DNA of 64,000 nucleotides from Candidatus Dormiibacterota bacterium. GTDB taxonomy: Bacteria; Chloroflexota; Dormibacteria; Dormibacterales; Dormibacteraceae. This document shows positions 8,687 to 15,150 of the stretch, piece by piece (positions within the stretch are counted from its first letter, which is position 1; each line of letters opens with the position of its first letter). Both the position numbers and the translations under genes were made by a program. The notes beneath the pieces were generated by a model that saw only the letters and a list, made by a program, of their open reading frames with translations, had not been told where the DNA came from and did not search any database. Location of the stretch: positions 1 through 64,000 of the forward strand of contig JAMXLM010000007.1 of NCBI GenBank assembly GCA_024280995.1. The letters are read 5' to 3'.

Positions 8687-8869
8687 TCAAGTTATCCAAT
8701 GGGCGTCGCCGAAGCCTTCCAGGCCGTCGCCTTTGTAGCGCGCCAGCCAGCGGTACATCGTCCGCCTGAAGACGTCCCATTGGCTGGCTACATCGCTCAC
8801 AGTCCGACCCTCGGCCAGAACACCCTGGACCGCTTTGTACCTTTGCTCGGTCACGCTCATCTCCCTCAT
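8687..8869 (-). pseudogene. N-terminal fragment of an IS481-like transposase
   Basis: Sixty residues: MSVTEQRYKAVQGVLAEGRT, then VSDVASQWDVFRRTMYRWLA and RYKGDGLEGFGD, followed at once by a stop. This is the helix-turn-helix DNA-binding start of IS481-type transposases, normally followed by a DDE core of about 250 residues that is absent here. The element is therefore a dead remnant. Repeated 12-mers just upstream may be what is left of one transposon end. Confidence 0.7.
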
Positions 8870-8880
8870 GCGCGGGAGAG

Positions 8881-8915
8881 TGACAAATCAGCCGAAGTAG
8901 CTGTGACACATCAGC
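8881..8915. repeat. Direct repeat, possible old transposon end
   Basis: TGACAAATCAGC (8881-8892) and TGACACATCAGC (8904-8915) differ by one base and start 23 bases apart, right behind the transposase start. Transposase-binding repeats near an IS end would look like this, but no matching far end was found. Confidence 0.4.
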
Positions 8916-9089
8916 AGATGGCCTTTGAGACGCGTCAGCCGAACTTCTACAGAGTTCATGGGGTCCCTACTGGGACGACTTAGCTCGACTGAGTACAAGT
9001 TGAGCATGCCGAGCTTGCGCAACCGCGGTCCCCGGGTCGCTGGAACCTAATTCCTTAGAAGGACGGGCACCGGCGTAATTAGCCACGGC

Positions 9090-9467
9090 CTAGGCTCCCG
9101 AGGCCCCGCCCGGGTAGTCGCCCGCCGCAACCGCCACAACAACGATGAACGGATCCAAAGGCTTCATCGACTCCATTCGTAACGGAATCGATTGTCCCGC
9201 CTCGACCAAGCTCGCACTCACATAGCTGTCCCACGACTCGTGTGGTTGAAGGCTTCGCATTGCCCATGGGTCTGGCCACAGCTCAAAGCCGGTTGCCGTC
9301 TTGTGCCAGCAGTCGACTCCGAGGATTGCCCAGCCGCGGTCAGCTAGGATTCCACAAACCTCAGCTGCGCGATCGCCCGGGATCGCCCACTCGTTAACAC
9401 CAAACGGGGAAAGATCCACCGCTAATCGAGCCAAACCTGGCGGAAGCAGATCGCGACCCGAGTTCAT
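9090..9467 (-). CDS. Hypothetical protein, Imm40-like
   Basis: The 125-residue protein is acidic and soluble. The core GVNEWAIPGDRAAEVCGILA followed by DRGWAILGVDCWHK resembles immunity protein 40, a family found beside polymorphic toxins. The match is by eye only. The start ATG 9467 lies 25 bases after the stop of the BrnA-like antitoxin on the same strand, so the three genes may form one operon. The last 30 residues are a poorly ordered Gly/Ala tail. Confidence 0.5.
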   Translation of the reverse strand: MNSGRDLLPPGLARLAVDLSPFGVNEWAIPGDRAAEVCGILADRGWAILGVDCWHKTATGFELWPDPWAMRSLQPHESWDSYVSASLVEAGQSIPLRMESMKPLDPFIVVVAVAAGDYPGGASGA

Positions 9468-9492
9468 CCCCTCAATCGGATCGGAAGTTTGA

Positions 9493-9762
9493 TCACGCAG
9501 CGCCGAGCCTGTCGAGCGACCTTTCCAGCAGGATCTTGATCAGCGTCTGGTAGGGAACGCCACGACGTTTTGCCTCTTCGCGCGTTCGCTCGAGTAGCGC
9601 TTCAGGCAACTTGATCGAGATGGCCTTCTGGCGCTGCCTGGCAGCATCGAGCGCTGCCATCACCTCGGCCTCGAATTCCTTCTTCGTCATCCCGTCGTAT
9701 GGATCGAACTGGTGGGGCTCCGGGCCGAACGGCTTGCCGATGATGCGCTTCCTACTCTTCAT
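9493..9762 (-). CDS. BrnA/CopG-type antitoxin
   Basis: 89 residues. The C-terminal part (KAISIKLPEALLERTREEAK, then RRGVPYQTLIKILLERSLDR) is a ribbon-helix-helix DNA-binding fold: a beta strand with alternating residues and then two helices. The N-terminal FDPYDGMTKKEFEAEVMAAL would wrap the toxin. Its ATG overlaps the toxin stop (ATGA), the usual toxin-first order of brnTA. It likely represses its own promoter at the inverted repeat upstream of the toxin. Confidence 0.8.
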   Translation of the reverse strand: MKSRKRIIGKPFGPEPHQFDPYDGMTKKEFEAEVMAALDAARQRQKAISIKLPEALLERTREEAKRRGVPYQTLIKILLERSLDRLGAA

Positions 9763-10028
9763 CTGCCGCGCCTCCCAATGGCATGTGCATGGACGGGATA
9801 GCGGCCGTCGTGGATTTCGACCCAGGCGACAAGCAGGCGTCGACCCGCGGTCGTCCTGCCCCTGACGAGCCAGTACCCCGAACGCTTCGGGTCAGGTGCC
9901 TCGTCGCGCCTCGGGTCAGTCATAGCCTGCTCGACCTCGCGGGCGGTAATTGCTCTCTCTGGGTGGTCATCCTTGATGTGCTTCCGGTTGGCACGGTCCC
10001 AGATGACCGGCCGATCGTCGACGTCCAA
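9759..10028 (-). CDS. BrnT-like toxin
   Basis: 89 residues. VIWDRANRKHIKDDHPERAI, then TAREVEQAMTDPRR, RSGYWLVRGRTTAGRRLLVA and a YPVHAHAIG end fit the compact beta-rich BrnT fold, a RelE-like ribonuclease. The candidate catalytic His and Arg residues (HIKDDHPER, RGRTTAGRR, HAHA) are kept. It starts at TTG 10028 with GAGG 7 bases upstream. It is co-translated with the antitoxin gene through a 4-base overlap. Confidence 0.7.
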   Translation of the reverse strand: MDVDDRPVIWDRANRKHIKDDHPERAITAREVEQAMTDPRRDEAPDPKRSGYWLVRGRTTAGRRLLVAWVEIHDGRYPVHAHAIGRRGR

Positions 10029-10054
10029 GAGTATACCTCAGTTTGGCTATACTC
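10029..10054 (-). promoter_or_regulatory. Operator candidate of the toxin-antitoxin operon
   Basis: GAGTATA (10029-10035) and TATACTC (10048-10054) form an inverted repeat with a 12-base spacer directly in front of the toxin start. A further GGTATATAC half-site lies at 10058-10065. AT-rich sites like these stand out in the GC-rich setting and suit a ribbon-helix-helix repressor. Confidence 0.55.
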
Positions 10055-10070
10055 TGGGTATATACGGAAG

Positions 10071-10144
10071 GGTGGCTGGCGGGATTTGAACCCGCGACAC
10101 CCAGATCCACAATCTGGTGCTCTGCCAGCTGAGCTACAGCCACC
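10071..10144 (-). tRNA. tRNA-His (anticodon GTG)
   Basis: A full cloverleaf on the minus strand. The acceptor GTGGCTG pairs with CAGCCAC, followed by discriminator C73, and a G is encoded before position 1 as in tRNA-His. The D-arm is GCTCAGCTGGCAGAGC. The anticodon stem CCAGA/TCTGG holds TTGTGGA, and the T-loop is GCGGGTTCAAATCCCGC. CCA is not encoded. Confidence 0.95.
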
Positions 10145-10227
10145 ACGGCGCGGCAGGAACGGCTGCCTGGGGGAGAAAGGATTCTACCGCCCGGCTTCCA
10201 GGCCCGGCTTCCGGCAGAATTGAACTC

Positions 10228-11172
10228 GTGCCGACCTCAGCCGAGTTCGACCAGATGATCAAGTCCGGGGAGCTCATCGAGAGCCCCGGCGAGATGACAC
10301 CCGAGTACCTGCGTGAGCTCAAGCACACCCTGATCGTCTCGGGCGACACCGAGCTCATCAGCGCCCCGGCCTACTACCTGGCGGCCAAAAGGGCGCCGTC
10401 CATCAACGCCTTCATGACCGGCATCGCCATCATCCAGGACGAGCTCGCCCACGCCCACATCGCCTACCACATCCTCGAGGAGCTGGGCGAGGACCAGGAG
10501 AAGCTCATCTTCAGCCGCGATCCGAAGAGCTTCCGTTATCCCTACGCCTTCGACGTCCCGCTCGAGAGCTGGACCGAGCTCGTGGTCGCCAACGGCTTCT
10601 ACGACCAGGCGGGGTTCTGCCTGCTCGGCGACATCCACGACAAGTGCTCGTACGGCCCCTGGAAGCGCGGCCTGAACAAGGTGATGCTGGAGGAGAACTT
10701 CCACCTCCGCAACGGCCGAACGTGGATGAAGCGGATCAGCGCCGCCGGTGGATCCGCAAAGGACGAGCTGCAGCAGGCCGTCGACTGGATGTTCCCGCTC
10801 AGCGTCGAGTGGTTCGGCCTCCCGGACTCGATGAAGATGCACTCGACCCAGCTCGACTACCGGCTCAAGGGTCTGACCAACGATCAGCTCCGGCAGTGGT
10901 GGCTCTCGACCGTCGTCCCCTACTGCGAGCAGATCGGCGTCAAGGTGCCTGCGCACAAAGAGACGAGAGACGGCAAGGACGTCTGGGAGCTCGACTATCC
11001 CTTCCCCTGCGAGTTCGACGCCGAGCACAAGCGCTGGGACTTCAAGAAGCCGATCACCTGGGACGACGTGCTCGCGCGGTGGCGCGCACGCGGGCCGCGC
11101 AACGCCGAGATGGTGGCGATGTTCCAGGAAGAGTTCCACAACTTCCGAAAGACGCACAAGAGAGAGTCATGA
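10228..11172 (+). CDS. paaA: 1,2-phenylacetyl-CoA epoxidase, catalytic subunit A
   Basis: 314 residues, the usual length. It is a ferritin-like di-iron protein with helices carrying NAFMTGIAIIQDELAHAHIA and MLEENFHLRNGRTWMK; the EExxH-type residues bind iron. With PaaC it forms the core that epoxidises phenylacetyl-CoA, using electrons from PaaE, which is not in this window. The start is GTG 10228: CAGAAT lies 7 bases before it and no SD is seen, so it is probably leaderless. Frames extending upstream would run through the tRNA. It heads a tightly overlapped paaA-paaD-paaB-paaC unit. Confidence 0.92.
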   Translation: MPTSAEFDQMIKSGELIESPGEMTPEYLRELKHTLIVSGDTELISAPAYYLAAKRAPSINAFMTGIAIIQDELAHAHIAYHILEELGEDQEKLIFSRDPKSFRYPYAFDVPLESWTELVVANGFYDQAGFCLLGDIHDKCSYGPWKRGLNKVMLEENFHLRNGRTWMKRISAAGGSAKDELQQAVDWMFPLSVEWFGLPDSMKMHSTQLDYRLKGLTNDQLRQWWLSTVVPYCEQIGVKVPAHKETRDGKDVWELDYPFPCEFDAEHKRWDFKKPITWDDVLARWRARGPRNAEMVAMFQEEFHNFRKTHKRES

Positions 11173-11474
11173 CCCAGCGCCTCTGGCAAGCGCTGACCGA
11201 GGTCGAGGACCCCGAGATGCCGGTGAACCTGGTCGACCTGGGGGTCATCTACGGCGTCACCGAGCAAGATGGTGTGGTCGACGTCGACCTCACGTTCACG
11301 GCCATGGGCTGCCCAGCGTCCGAGTTCATCCTCGACGACGTCCGCGAGCGATTGCTTCGCGAACCGGGCGTGAGCGAGGTCCGCATCAAGGTCGTGTGGG
11401 ACCCGCCGTGGACGGCGGCGCGGCTGACCGAAGCCGGGCGCGACGCACTCGAGGCGTGGGGTCTGGCGGTTTGA
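11169..11474 (+). CDS. paaD: PaaD N-terminal (MIP18/DUF59) domain, without its zinc ribbon
   Basis: 101 residues. VEDPEMPVNLVDLGVIYGVT, then LTFTAMGCPASEFILDDVRE and VRIKVVWDPPWTAARLTEAG are the DUF59 core, with the conserved Cys in MGCPAS. PaaD helps assemble or mature the epoxidase, probably as an Fe-S targeting factor. Ordinary PaaD is about 160 residues with a C-terminal CxxC...CxxC ribbon; here the protein ends before it. The ribbon sequence lies downstream of paaC at 12410-12538. ATG overlaps the paaA stop (ATGA). The position between paaA and paaB is not the E. coli order. Confidence 0.88.
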   Translation: MTQRLWQALTEVEDPEMPVNLVDLGVIYGVTEQDGVVDVDLTFTAMGCPASEFILDDVRERLLREPGVSEVRIKVVWDPPWTAARLTEAGRDALEAWGLAV

Positions 11475-11704
11475 GCAACAGCCACAACGGCTACAAGCGC
11501 GTGAGCGGCGACGCAGTGGAGTACGAGGTGTTTGCGCGCAAGGCCCGCGTCGACCCGCTCCACCTGGTCGGCAGCGTGGTCGCGCCCGACGCCGACCTGG
11601 CGATGGCGTACGCGCGCGCGACCTACGACGAGGAACGCTGGTGCGAGATGGCCATCGTGCGCAAGGAGGACGTCATCCGGTTGTGGTCGCCGGGCGAGTC
11701 TTGA
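11471..11704 (+). CDS. paaB: Phenylacetyl-CoA epoxidase subunit B
   Basis: 77 residues. VEYEVFARKARVDPLHLVGS, then DADLAMAYARATYDEERWCE and MAIVRKEDVIRL match PaaB, a small structural subunit that bridges PaaAC pairs. The start is TTG 11471, overlapping the paaD stop as TTGA; GTG 11501 is an alternative. The protein is slightly shorter than usual (about 95). Confidence 0.88.
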   Translation: MSNSHNGYKRVSGDAVEYEVFARKARVDPLHLVGSVVAPDADLAMAYARATYDEERWCEMAIVRKEDVIRLWSPGES

Positions 11705-12411
11705 GCGTCTCGGACCTCGTCCTGTCCCTCGCGGACAACAAGCAGATGCTCGGCCTCCGCTACGCAGAGTGGGCTACCCGCGCGCCCTCGCTCGAGGCGG
11801 ACATCGCGGCCGCCGCGATGGGCCTCGACGACCTCGGCCACAGCCGCGTGCTGTACGGGTGCCTCGAACCGCTTGGTGCCGATCCGCGCGAGCAAGAGCG
11901 CGAGAGCGACCCTTCGAAGATTCGCAACCTCGCCTACTTCGACGAGCCATGGACCGAGTGGTCGCAGTTCGTGGCCGCCAACGCCGTGCTCGACACCGCC
12001 TTCACCGTGGTGATCGAGGCATGCGTCAACGGCTCGATCGAGGTGCTGCGGCACAGGCTGCGCAAGATGCTGTTGGAGGAGCGCTACCACTTCCTCCATG
12101 GCCGCAGCTGGCTGCGCTCAGGCATCGAGGGCGCGCCGCTGCTGCAGGCGTGGCAGGAGGCGTTGGAGTTCTTCGGACCGCCGGGGTCGGAGCTCGAGGG
12201 ATTGAGCATGGGACCCGACGACATGCGCGCTCGCCTGGAGCAGCAGCTCGAGACCAGGGCTCCCGACGTCACGATCCACTGGGAGGTCTGGGATCCGCTC
12301 CGCCGGCGCGCGGCCGAAGGCGCGATGGACGAGCACACCTTCGGGATGCTGCGAGGGCTCGAGGAGAAGAAGTACGCGCCGCCCGCCGCCGCGCGACAAG
12401 CCGCGGGCTGA
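11701..12411 (+). CDS. paaC: Phenylacetyl-CoA epoxidase structural subunit C
   Basis: 236 residues. ADNKQMLGLRYAEWATRAPS, then AAAMGLDDLGHSRVLYGCLE and MLLEERYHFLHGRSWL are PaaC signatures of the degenerate ferritin-like partner of PaaA. It starts at TTG 11701, again overlapping the previous stop as TTGA. The stop TGA at 12409-12411 is followed at once, one frame over, by a zinc-ribbon coding segment. The C-terminal tail PPAAARQAAG is not conserved. Confidence 0.9.
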   Translation: MSVSDLVLSLADNKQMLGLRYAEWATRAPSLEADIAAAAMGLDDLGHSRVLYGCLEPLGADPREQERESDPSKIRNLAYFDEPWTEWSQFVAANAVLDTAFTVVIEACVNGSIEVLRHRLRKMLLEERYHFLHGRSWLRSGIEGAPLLQAWQEALEFFGPPGSELEGLSMGPDDMRARLEQQLETRAPDVTIHWEVWDPLRRRAAEGAMDEHTFGMLRGLEEKKYAPPAAARQAAG

Positions 12412-12538
12412 GCCCGCCTGCCCGCACTGCAGGGCGCGGGACGCCGAGGTCATCTCGCTCTTCGGGACTCAGGCGATGACGCTTCAGTACCGCTGTCGCA
12501 AGTGCGGCACCGTGTTCGAAGCGATCAAGTACGACTGA
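12410..12538 (+). CDS. Detached PaaD-type zinc ribbon with no visible start codon
   Basis: The frame reads EPACPHCRARDAEV, then ISLFGTQAMTLQYRCRKCGT and VFEAIKYD before TGA 12538. The two CxxC knuckles and the FGTxxxTLQYRC spacing are those of the PaaD C-terminal ribbon. Upstream in this frame there is no ATG, GTG, TTG or CTG back to a stop near 12202; the only ATG lies after the first knuckle. It can be made only by a +1 shift at the paaC stop, by an unusual start, or if one base is wrong in the sequence. A CTG overlapping the paaC stop (12408) would be in frame if one base were added before 12419. Confidence 0.6.
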   Translation, partial: EPACPHCRARDAEVISLFGTQAMTLQYRCRKCGTVFEAIKYD

Positions 12539-12541
12539 GCG

Positions 12542-13207
12542 TTAGGTCGAGCGCTCCGAGATTTCGGGCGGCACCGGCGGACGAGCTTGCAGGGCATGGA
12601 CTTCCGCAGCGACGGTCGCGCCGAGCAGCGGGCCGGCTATGTAGATCCACAGATCGGACCACCCGCCATGCGCGAACAAGGCAGCCCCAAGCGTGCCTCC
12701 AAAACCCACCGCGGGGTTGAACGCGGCGCCTGAGATCGGACCGACCACAAACGCGCCGGCCGCGACCGTGAACCCGATCGCGAGTCCGTAGTAGGAATTG
12801 CCCGACGTCTCCGGGGTCGCGGCCACGTTCAGAACGACGAGCACCAGCGCGAACGTGAACACCGCCTCGGCGGCGAGGGCCGAGTACCAGTACACGCCGG
12901 CGCCGGGATGGACCCCGGTGAGATGCGCGCCGATCAGAAACGCGAACGTGAACGCCAGGCTGCCCGCGACCAGCTGCGTGATCCAGTAGGCGACCAGTGT
13001 CGGGAGCGAGATGACGCGGCGGAGGAACAGGCCCCACGAGACGGCCGGGTTGTACTGGGCCCCGGACACGTGGCCGCCCATGTAGACGGTCGCGGTCAGG
13101 GCGAGGCCGATAGCGACCGGCGCCAGCGGACCGGCGCCGCCTGAGAGCCCGATGACCGAGAAGAAGACGAACGTGCCGACGAATTCGGTAAGAAGCTTGG
13201 CTCGCAT
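12542..13207 (-). CDS. Aquaporin / MIP family channel
   Basis: 221 residues with six hydrophobic segments. Both half-helix motifs are present as QYNPAVSWG (near 65) and AFNPAVGFG (near 180). It conducts water or small neutral solutes across the cytoplasmic membrane. The start is ATG 13207, overlapping the stop of the upstream paralogue gene (ATGA), so it is the last gene of a four-gene operon with a CPBP protease and two paralogous membrane-anchored proteins. It is convergent with the paa genes. Confidence 0.9.
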   Translation of the reverse strand: MRAKLLTEFVGTFVFFSVIGLSGGAGPLAPVAIGLALTATVYMGGHVSGAQYNPAVSWGLFLRRVISLPTLVAYWITQLVAGSLAFTFAFLIGAHLTGVHPGAGVYWYSALAAEAVFTFALVLVVLNVAATPETSGNSYYGLAIGFTVAAGAFVVGPISGAAFNPAVGFGGTLGAALFAHGGWSDLWIYIAGPLLGATVAAEVHALQARPPVPPEISERST

Positions 13208-13887
13208 CAGCGGCGCCTTCGGATGACCGCGATCGGCAGGCCGGCCAGCACGACCACCGCGATCAGGATCGCGACGATGATGGGCAGCGCCTGGCTGCCG
13301 CCGACGGTGACCGAGCCGGGCGGCGGCGAGCCGGCCGGATAGCCGGCGGCGAAGTAGCCGAGGGTCGCCGTCCGCGTCTCGACCGTGAAGGGCTGGCCCG
13401 GCTGCGTCGTCAGCGTGGTCCACGGCCCGTTCGGATCGGATGCCAGGTAGACGGTCGAGGGATTCGGCACCAGGTTCGAGAAGCGAAGAACGAGGTTTGC
13501 CGGCTTGGACGGATCGATCGTCGCGTCGGCGCTCACCTGGTAGACGTTGGTGACGAAACGGATGCCCGCAGGGGTTGGGCATGTGCCCAGCGGCTTGATG
13601 TCGACCGTGATCGACGTCTTGCCCGCCGCCATGAAGGCACCGGGCAGGAACCCGATCACGAGCTGGCCGTCGTCTGTGAACGCCGAGTTGGCGTCGCTGA
13701 CGCCGCCGATGACTTTGATCTCGAGGTGACCCGAGCTCGGCTTGGTGTTGGCGCCAGCCTGCGGCGGCGGGCACGTGAAGTTGTAGGGCTGCGGCGGGCC
13801 AAAGCCGTCATAAAAGCCCGGGGCGACCATCCACGCGGCGATCCCATAAGCGACGACCGCAAGCGCAAGAAGCGCGATTCGCTTCAA
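13207..13887 (-). CDS. Membrane-anchored extracytoplasmic protein, paralogue 2
   Basis: 226 residues, family unknown to me. One N-terminal membrane segment (about 4-20, ALLALAVVAYGIAAWMVAPG), a beta-rich ectodomain with PYNFTCPPPQAG at its start, and a C-terminal segment (ALPIIVAILIAVVVLAGLPI) end in RRRR. It is clearly a duplicate of the next gene upstream: both share GFYDGF, TDDGQLVIGFLPGAF, KTSITVDIKPL, GIRFVTNVYQV and DPSKPANLVL. It starts at TTG 13887 inside TTGA with that gene's stop. Confidence 0.7.
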   Translation of the reverse strand: MKRIALLALAVVAYGIAAWMVAPGFYDGFGPPQPYNFTCPPPQAGANTKPSSGHLEIKVIGGVSDANSAFTDDGQLVIGFLPGAFMAAGKTSITVDIKPLGTCPTPAGIRFVTNVYQVSADATIDPSKPANLVLRFSNLVPNPSTVYLASDPNGPWTTLTTQPGQPFTVETRTATLGYFAAGYPAGSPPPGSVTVGGSQALPIIVAILIAVVVLAGLPIAVIRRRR

Positions 13888-14558
13888 CGGCGGCGCGGGA
13901 TCACTGCCAGCGGAAGCCCTACCAGCACGACCACGACGATCAGCATGGCGACAACTATCGGCAGGATCTGACCGCCGCCGATCGTGAACGAACCAGGCGG
14001 TGGGGAGGTCGCGGGGTAGCCCCCGGCGAAGTAGCCGAACGTTGTGATGCGGCTCGCGATGGTGAACGGCTGGCCAGGTTGCGACGGCAGCGTGCTCCAC
14101 TGCCCGTTCGGGTCCGAAGCCTGGTACACGGTCGAGGGATTTGGAACCAGGTTCGAGAACTGGAGCACGAGGTTCGCCGGCTTGGACGGGTCGAGCATGG
14201 CGTCCGCGGTCACCTGGTAGATGTTGGTGACGAAGCGGATGCCGGTCGGGTTCGGGCACGTGTCGAGCGGCTTGATGTCAACCGAGATCGAGGTCTTGCC
14301 GCCGGCGATGAACGCCCCGGGCAAGAACCCGATCACGAGCTGGCCGTCATTGGTGAACGCCGAGTTCGCCTCGCTCACACCGCCGACCACTCTGATGTCG
14401 ACGTGGCCGGAGGTCGGCTTGGTGTCGCCTGCCTGCGGCGGCGGGCACGTGAAGGCGTATGGCGAGGGATTAAAGCCGTCATAGAAACCGGGCGCAACCA
14501 TCCACGCGGCAATCGCGTAAAAGATGACCCCTAGCGCGAGCAGCGCGCCTTGTTTCAA
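13884..14558 (-). CDS. Membrane-anchored extracytoplasmic protein, paralogue 1
   Basis: 224 residues with the same plan as its neighbour: N-terminal anchor (GALLALGVIFYAIAAWMVAP), a CPPP motif, the beta-rich ectodomain, and a C-terminal anchor ending in PRRR. The start is TTG 14558, overlapping the CPBP protease stop as TTGA. Two anchors with an outside domain and a pair of Cys (FTCPPP and LDTCPNP) suggest a disulphide-bonded envelope protein. No enzymatic motif is visible. Confidence 0.7.
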   Translation of the reverse strand: MKQGALLALGVIFYAIAAWMVAPGFYDGFNPSPYAFTCPPPQAGDTKPTSGHVDIRVVGGVSEANSAFTNDGQLVIGFLPGAFIAGGKTSISVDIKPLDTCPNPTGIRFVTNIYQVTADAMLDPSKPANLVLQFSNLVPNPSTVYQASDPNGQWSTLPSQPGQPFTIASRITTFGYFAGGYPATSPPPGSFTIGGGQILPIVVAMLIVVVVLVGLPLAVIPRRR

Positions 14559-15133
14559 AGCGCAAGGTCTGCGATCACGTGGCCGACAATCGGACCGATC
14601 AGGTCGTTGCAGGCCCACCGCCAGAGCGCGAGCAGCAAGCCCGCCGCGGCAACCGCACCTAGAAACGGAAGCGGATGCGACAGGGCGTGCGCGAGCGTCC
14701 ACATCACCGTCGACCCGATGATCGCCAGCGGTGCGCCGCCGGCGTCCTCGAGCGCCGCGTAGAGTGCGCCGCGGAACGCGACCTCCTCGCCGATCGACAC
14801 CGCAACGGCGGCGACCGCCAGGCCGGCCGGAAGCAGGGGCACCGCGCTGGAGCGGACCGCGGCAGGCAGGAGCAGAACGGCACCAAGCGCGAGGCCCCCG
14901 AGCACCCGCAGCCCGAACCGCGTCGTGCCGAGCCCAAGCTTAGCGGGAGGTATCCGCCAGGCCGCCAGGGCGAGCGCGGCACCGCCCAGAACGAGCCCAG
15001 GGATCGCGAGCCCGGGCTGCCGCATCGCGACCGCGCGCGTCCACTCGACCGCCAGCACGTATCCGCCGAGCAAGACGGCTCTTCCCCACTCGTGGGGAAG
15101 TACCCGGCGAAGCCGGGGGATGGGGCGGATCAC
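14555..15133 (-). CDS. CPBP-family intramembrane metalloprotease (CAAX protease-like)
   Basis: 192 residues with about six membrane segments. The three conserved motifs are visible: SIGEEVAFRGALYAAL (EExxxR), WTLAHALSH (the FxxxH position) and VGHVIADLAL (HxxxN/D position). Family members cleave within membranes and often process bacteriocins or membrane proteins. It is first in the operon that continues with two paralogous anchored proteins and an aquaporin. Those paralogues are plausible substrates, but this is inference. It starts at GTG 15133, 6 bases after GATAAT, leaderless. Confidence 0.8.
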   Translation of the reverse strand: MIRPIPRLRRVLPHEWGRAVLLGGYVLAVEWTRAVAMRQPGLAIPGLVLGGAALALAAWRIPPAKLGLGTTRFGLRVLGGLALGAVLLLPAAVRSSAVPLLPAGLAVAAVAVSIGEEVAFRGALYAALEDAGGAPLAIIGSTVMWTLAHALSHPLPFLGAVAAAGLLLALWRWACNDLIGPIVGHVIADLAL

Positions 15134-15139
15134 CGCTCG

Positions 15140-15145
15140 ATTATC
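15140..15145 (-). promoter_or_regulatory. Leaderless -10 box of the CPBP protease operon
   Basis: GATAAT on the minus strand, 6 bases before GTG 15133, lying inside the palindrome CTCGATTATCGAG (about 15136-15148). The palindrome could also bind a repressor. Confidence 0.55.
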
Positions 15146-15150
15146 GAGAA

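Noticed and set aside
12400-12415. A prfB-like +1 frameshift at the paaC stop
   Set aside because: The GGC-TGA context lacks the CTT-TGA slip and the close upstream SD of the prfB site. Kept only as one of three explanations for the detached ribbon.
12542-13774. 410-codon frame ending in the aquaporin
   Set aside because: The first 190 codons are a shadow of the upstream paralogue gene; ATG 13207 fits MIP length and the ATGA overlap.
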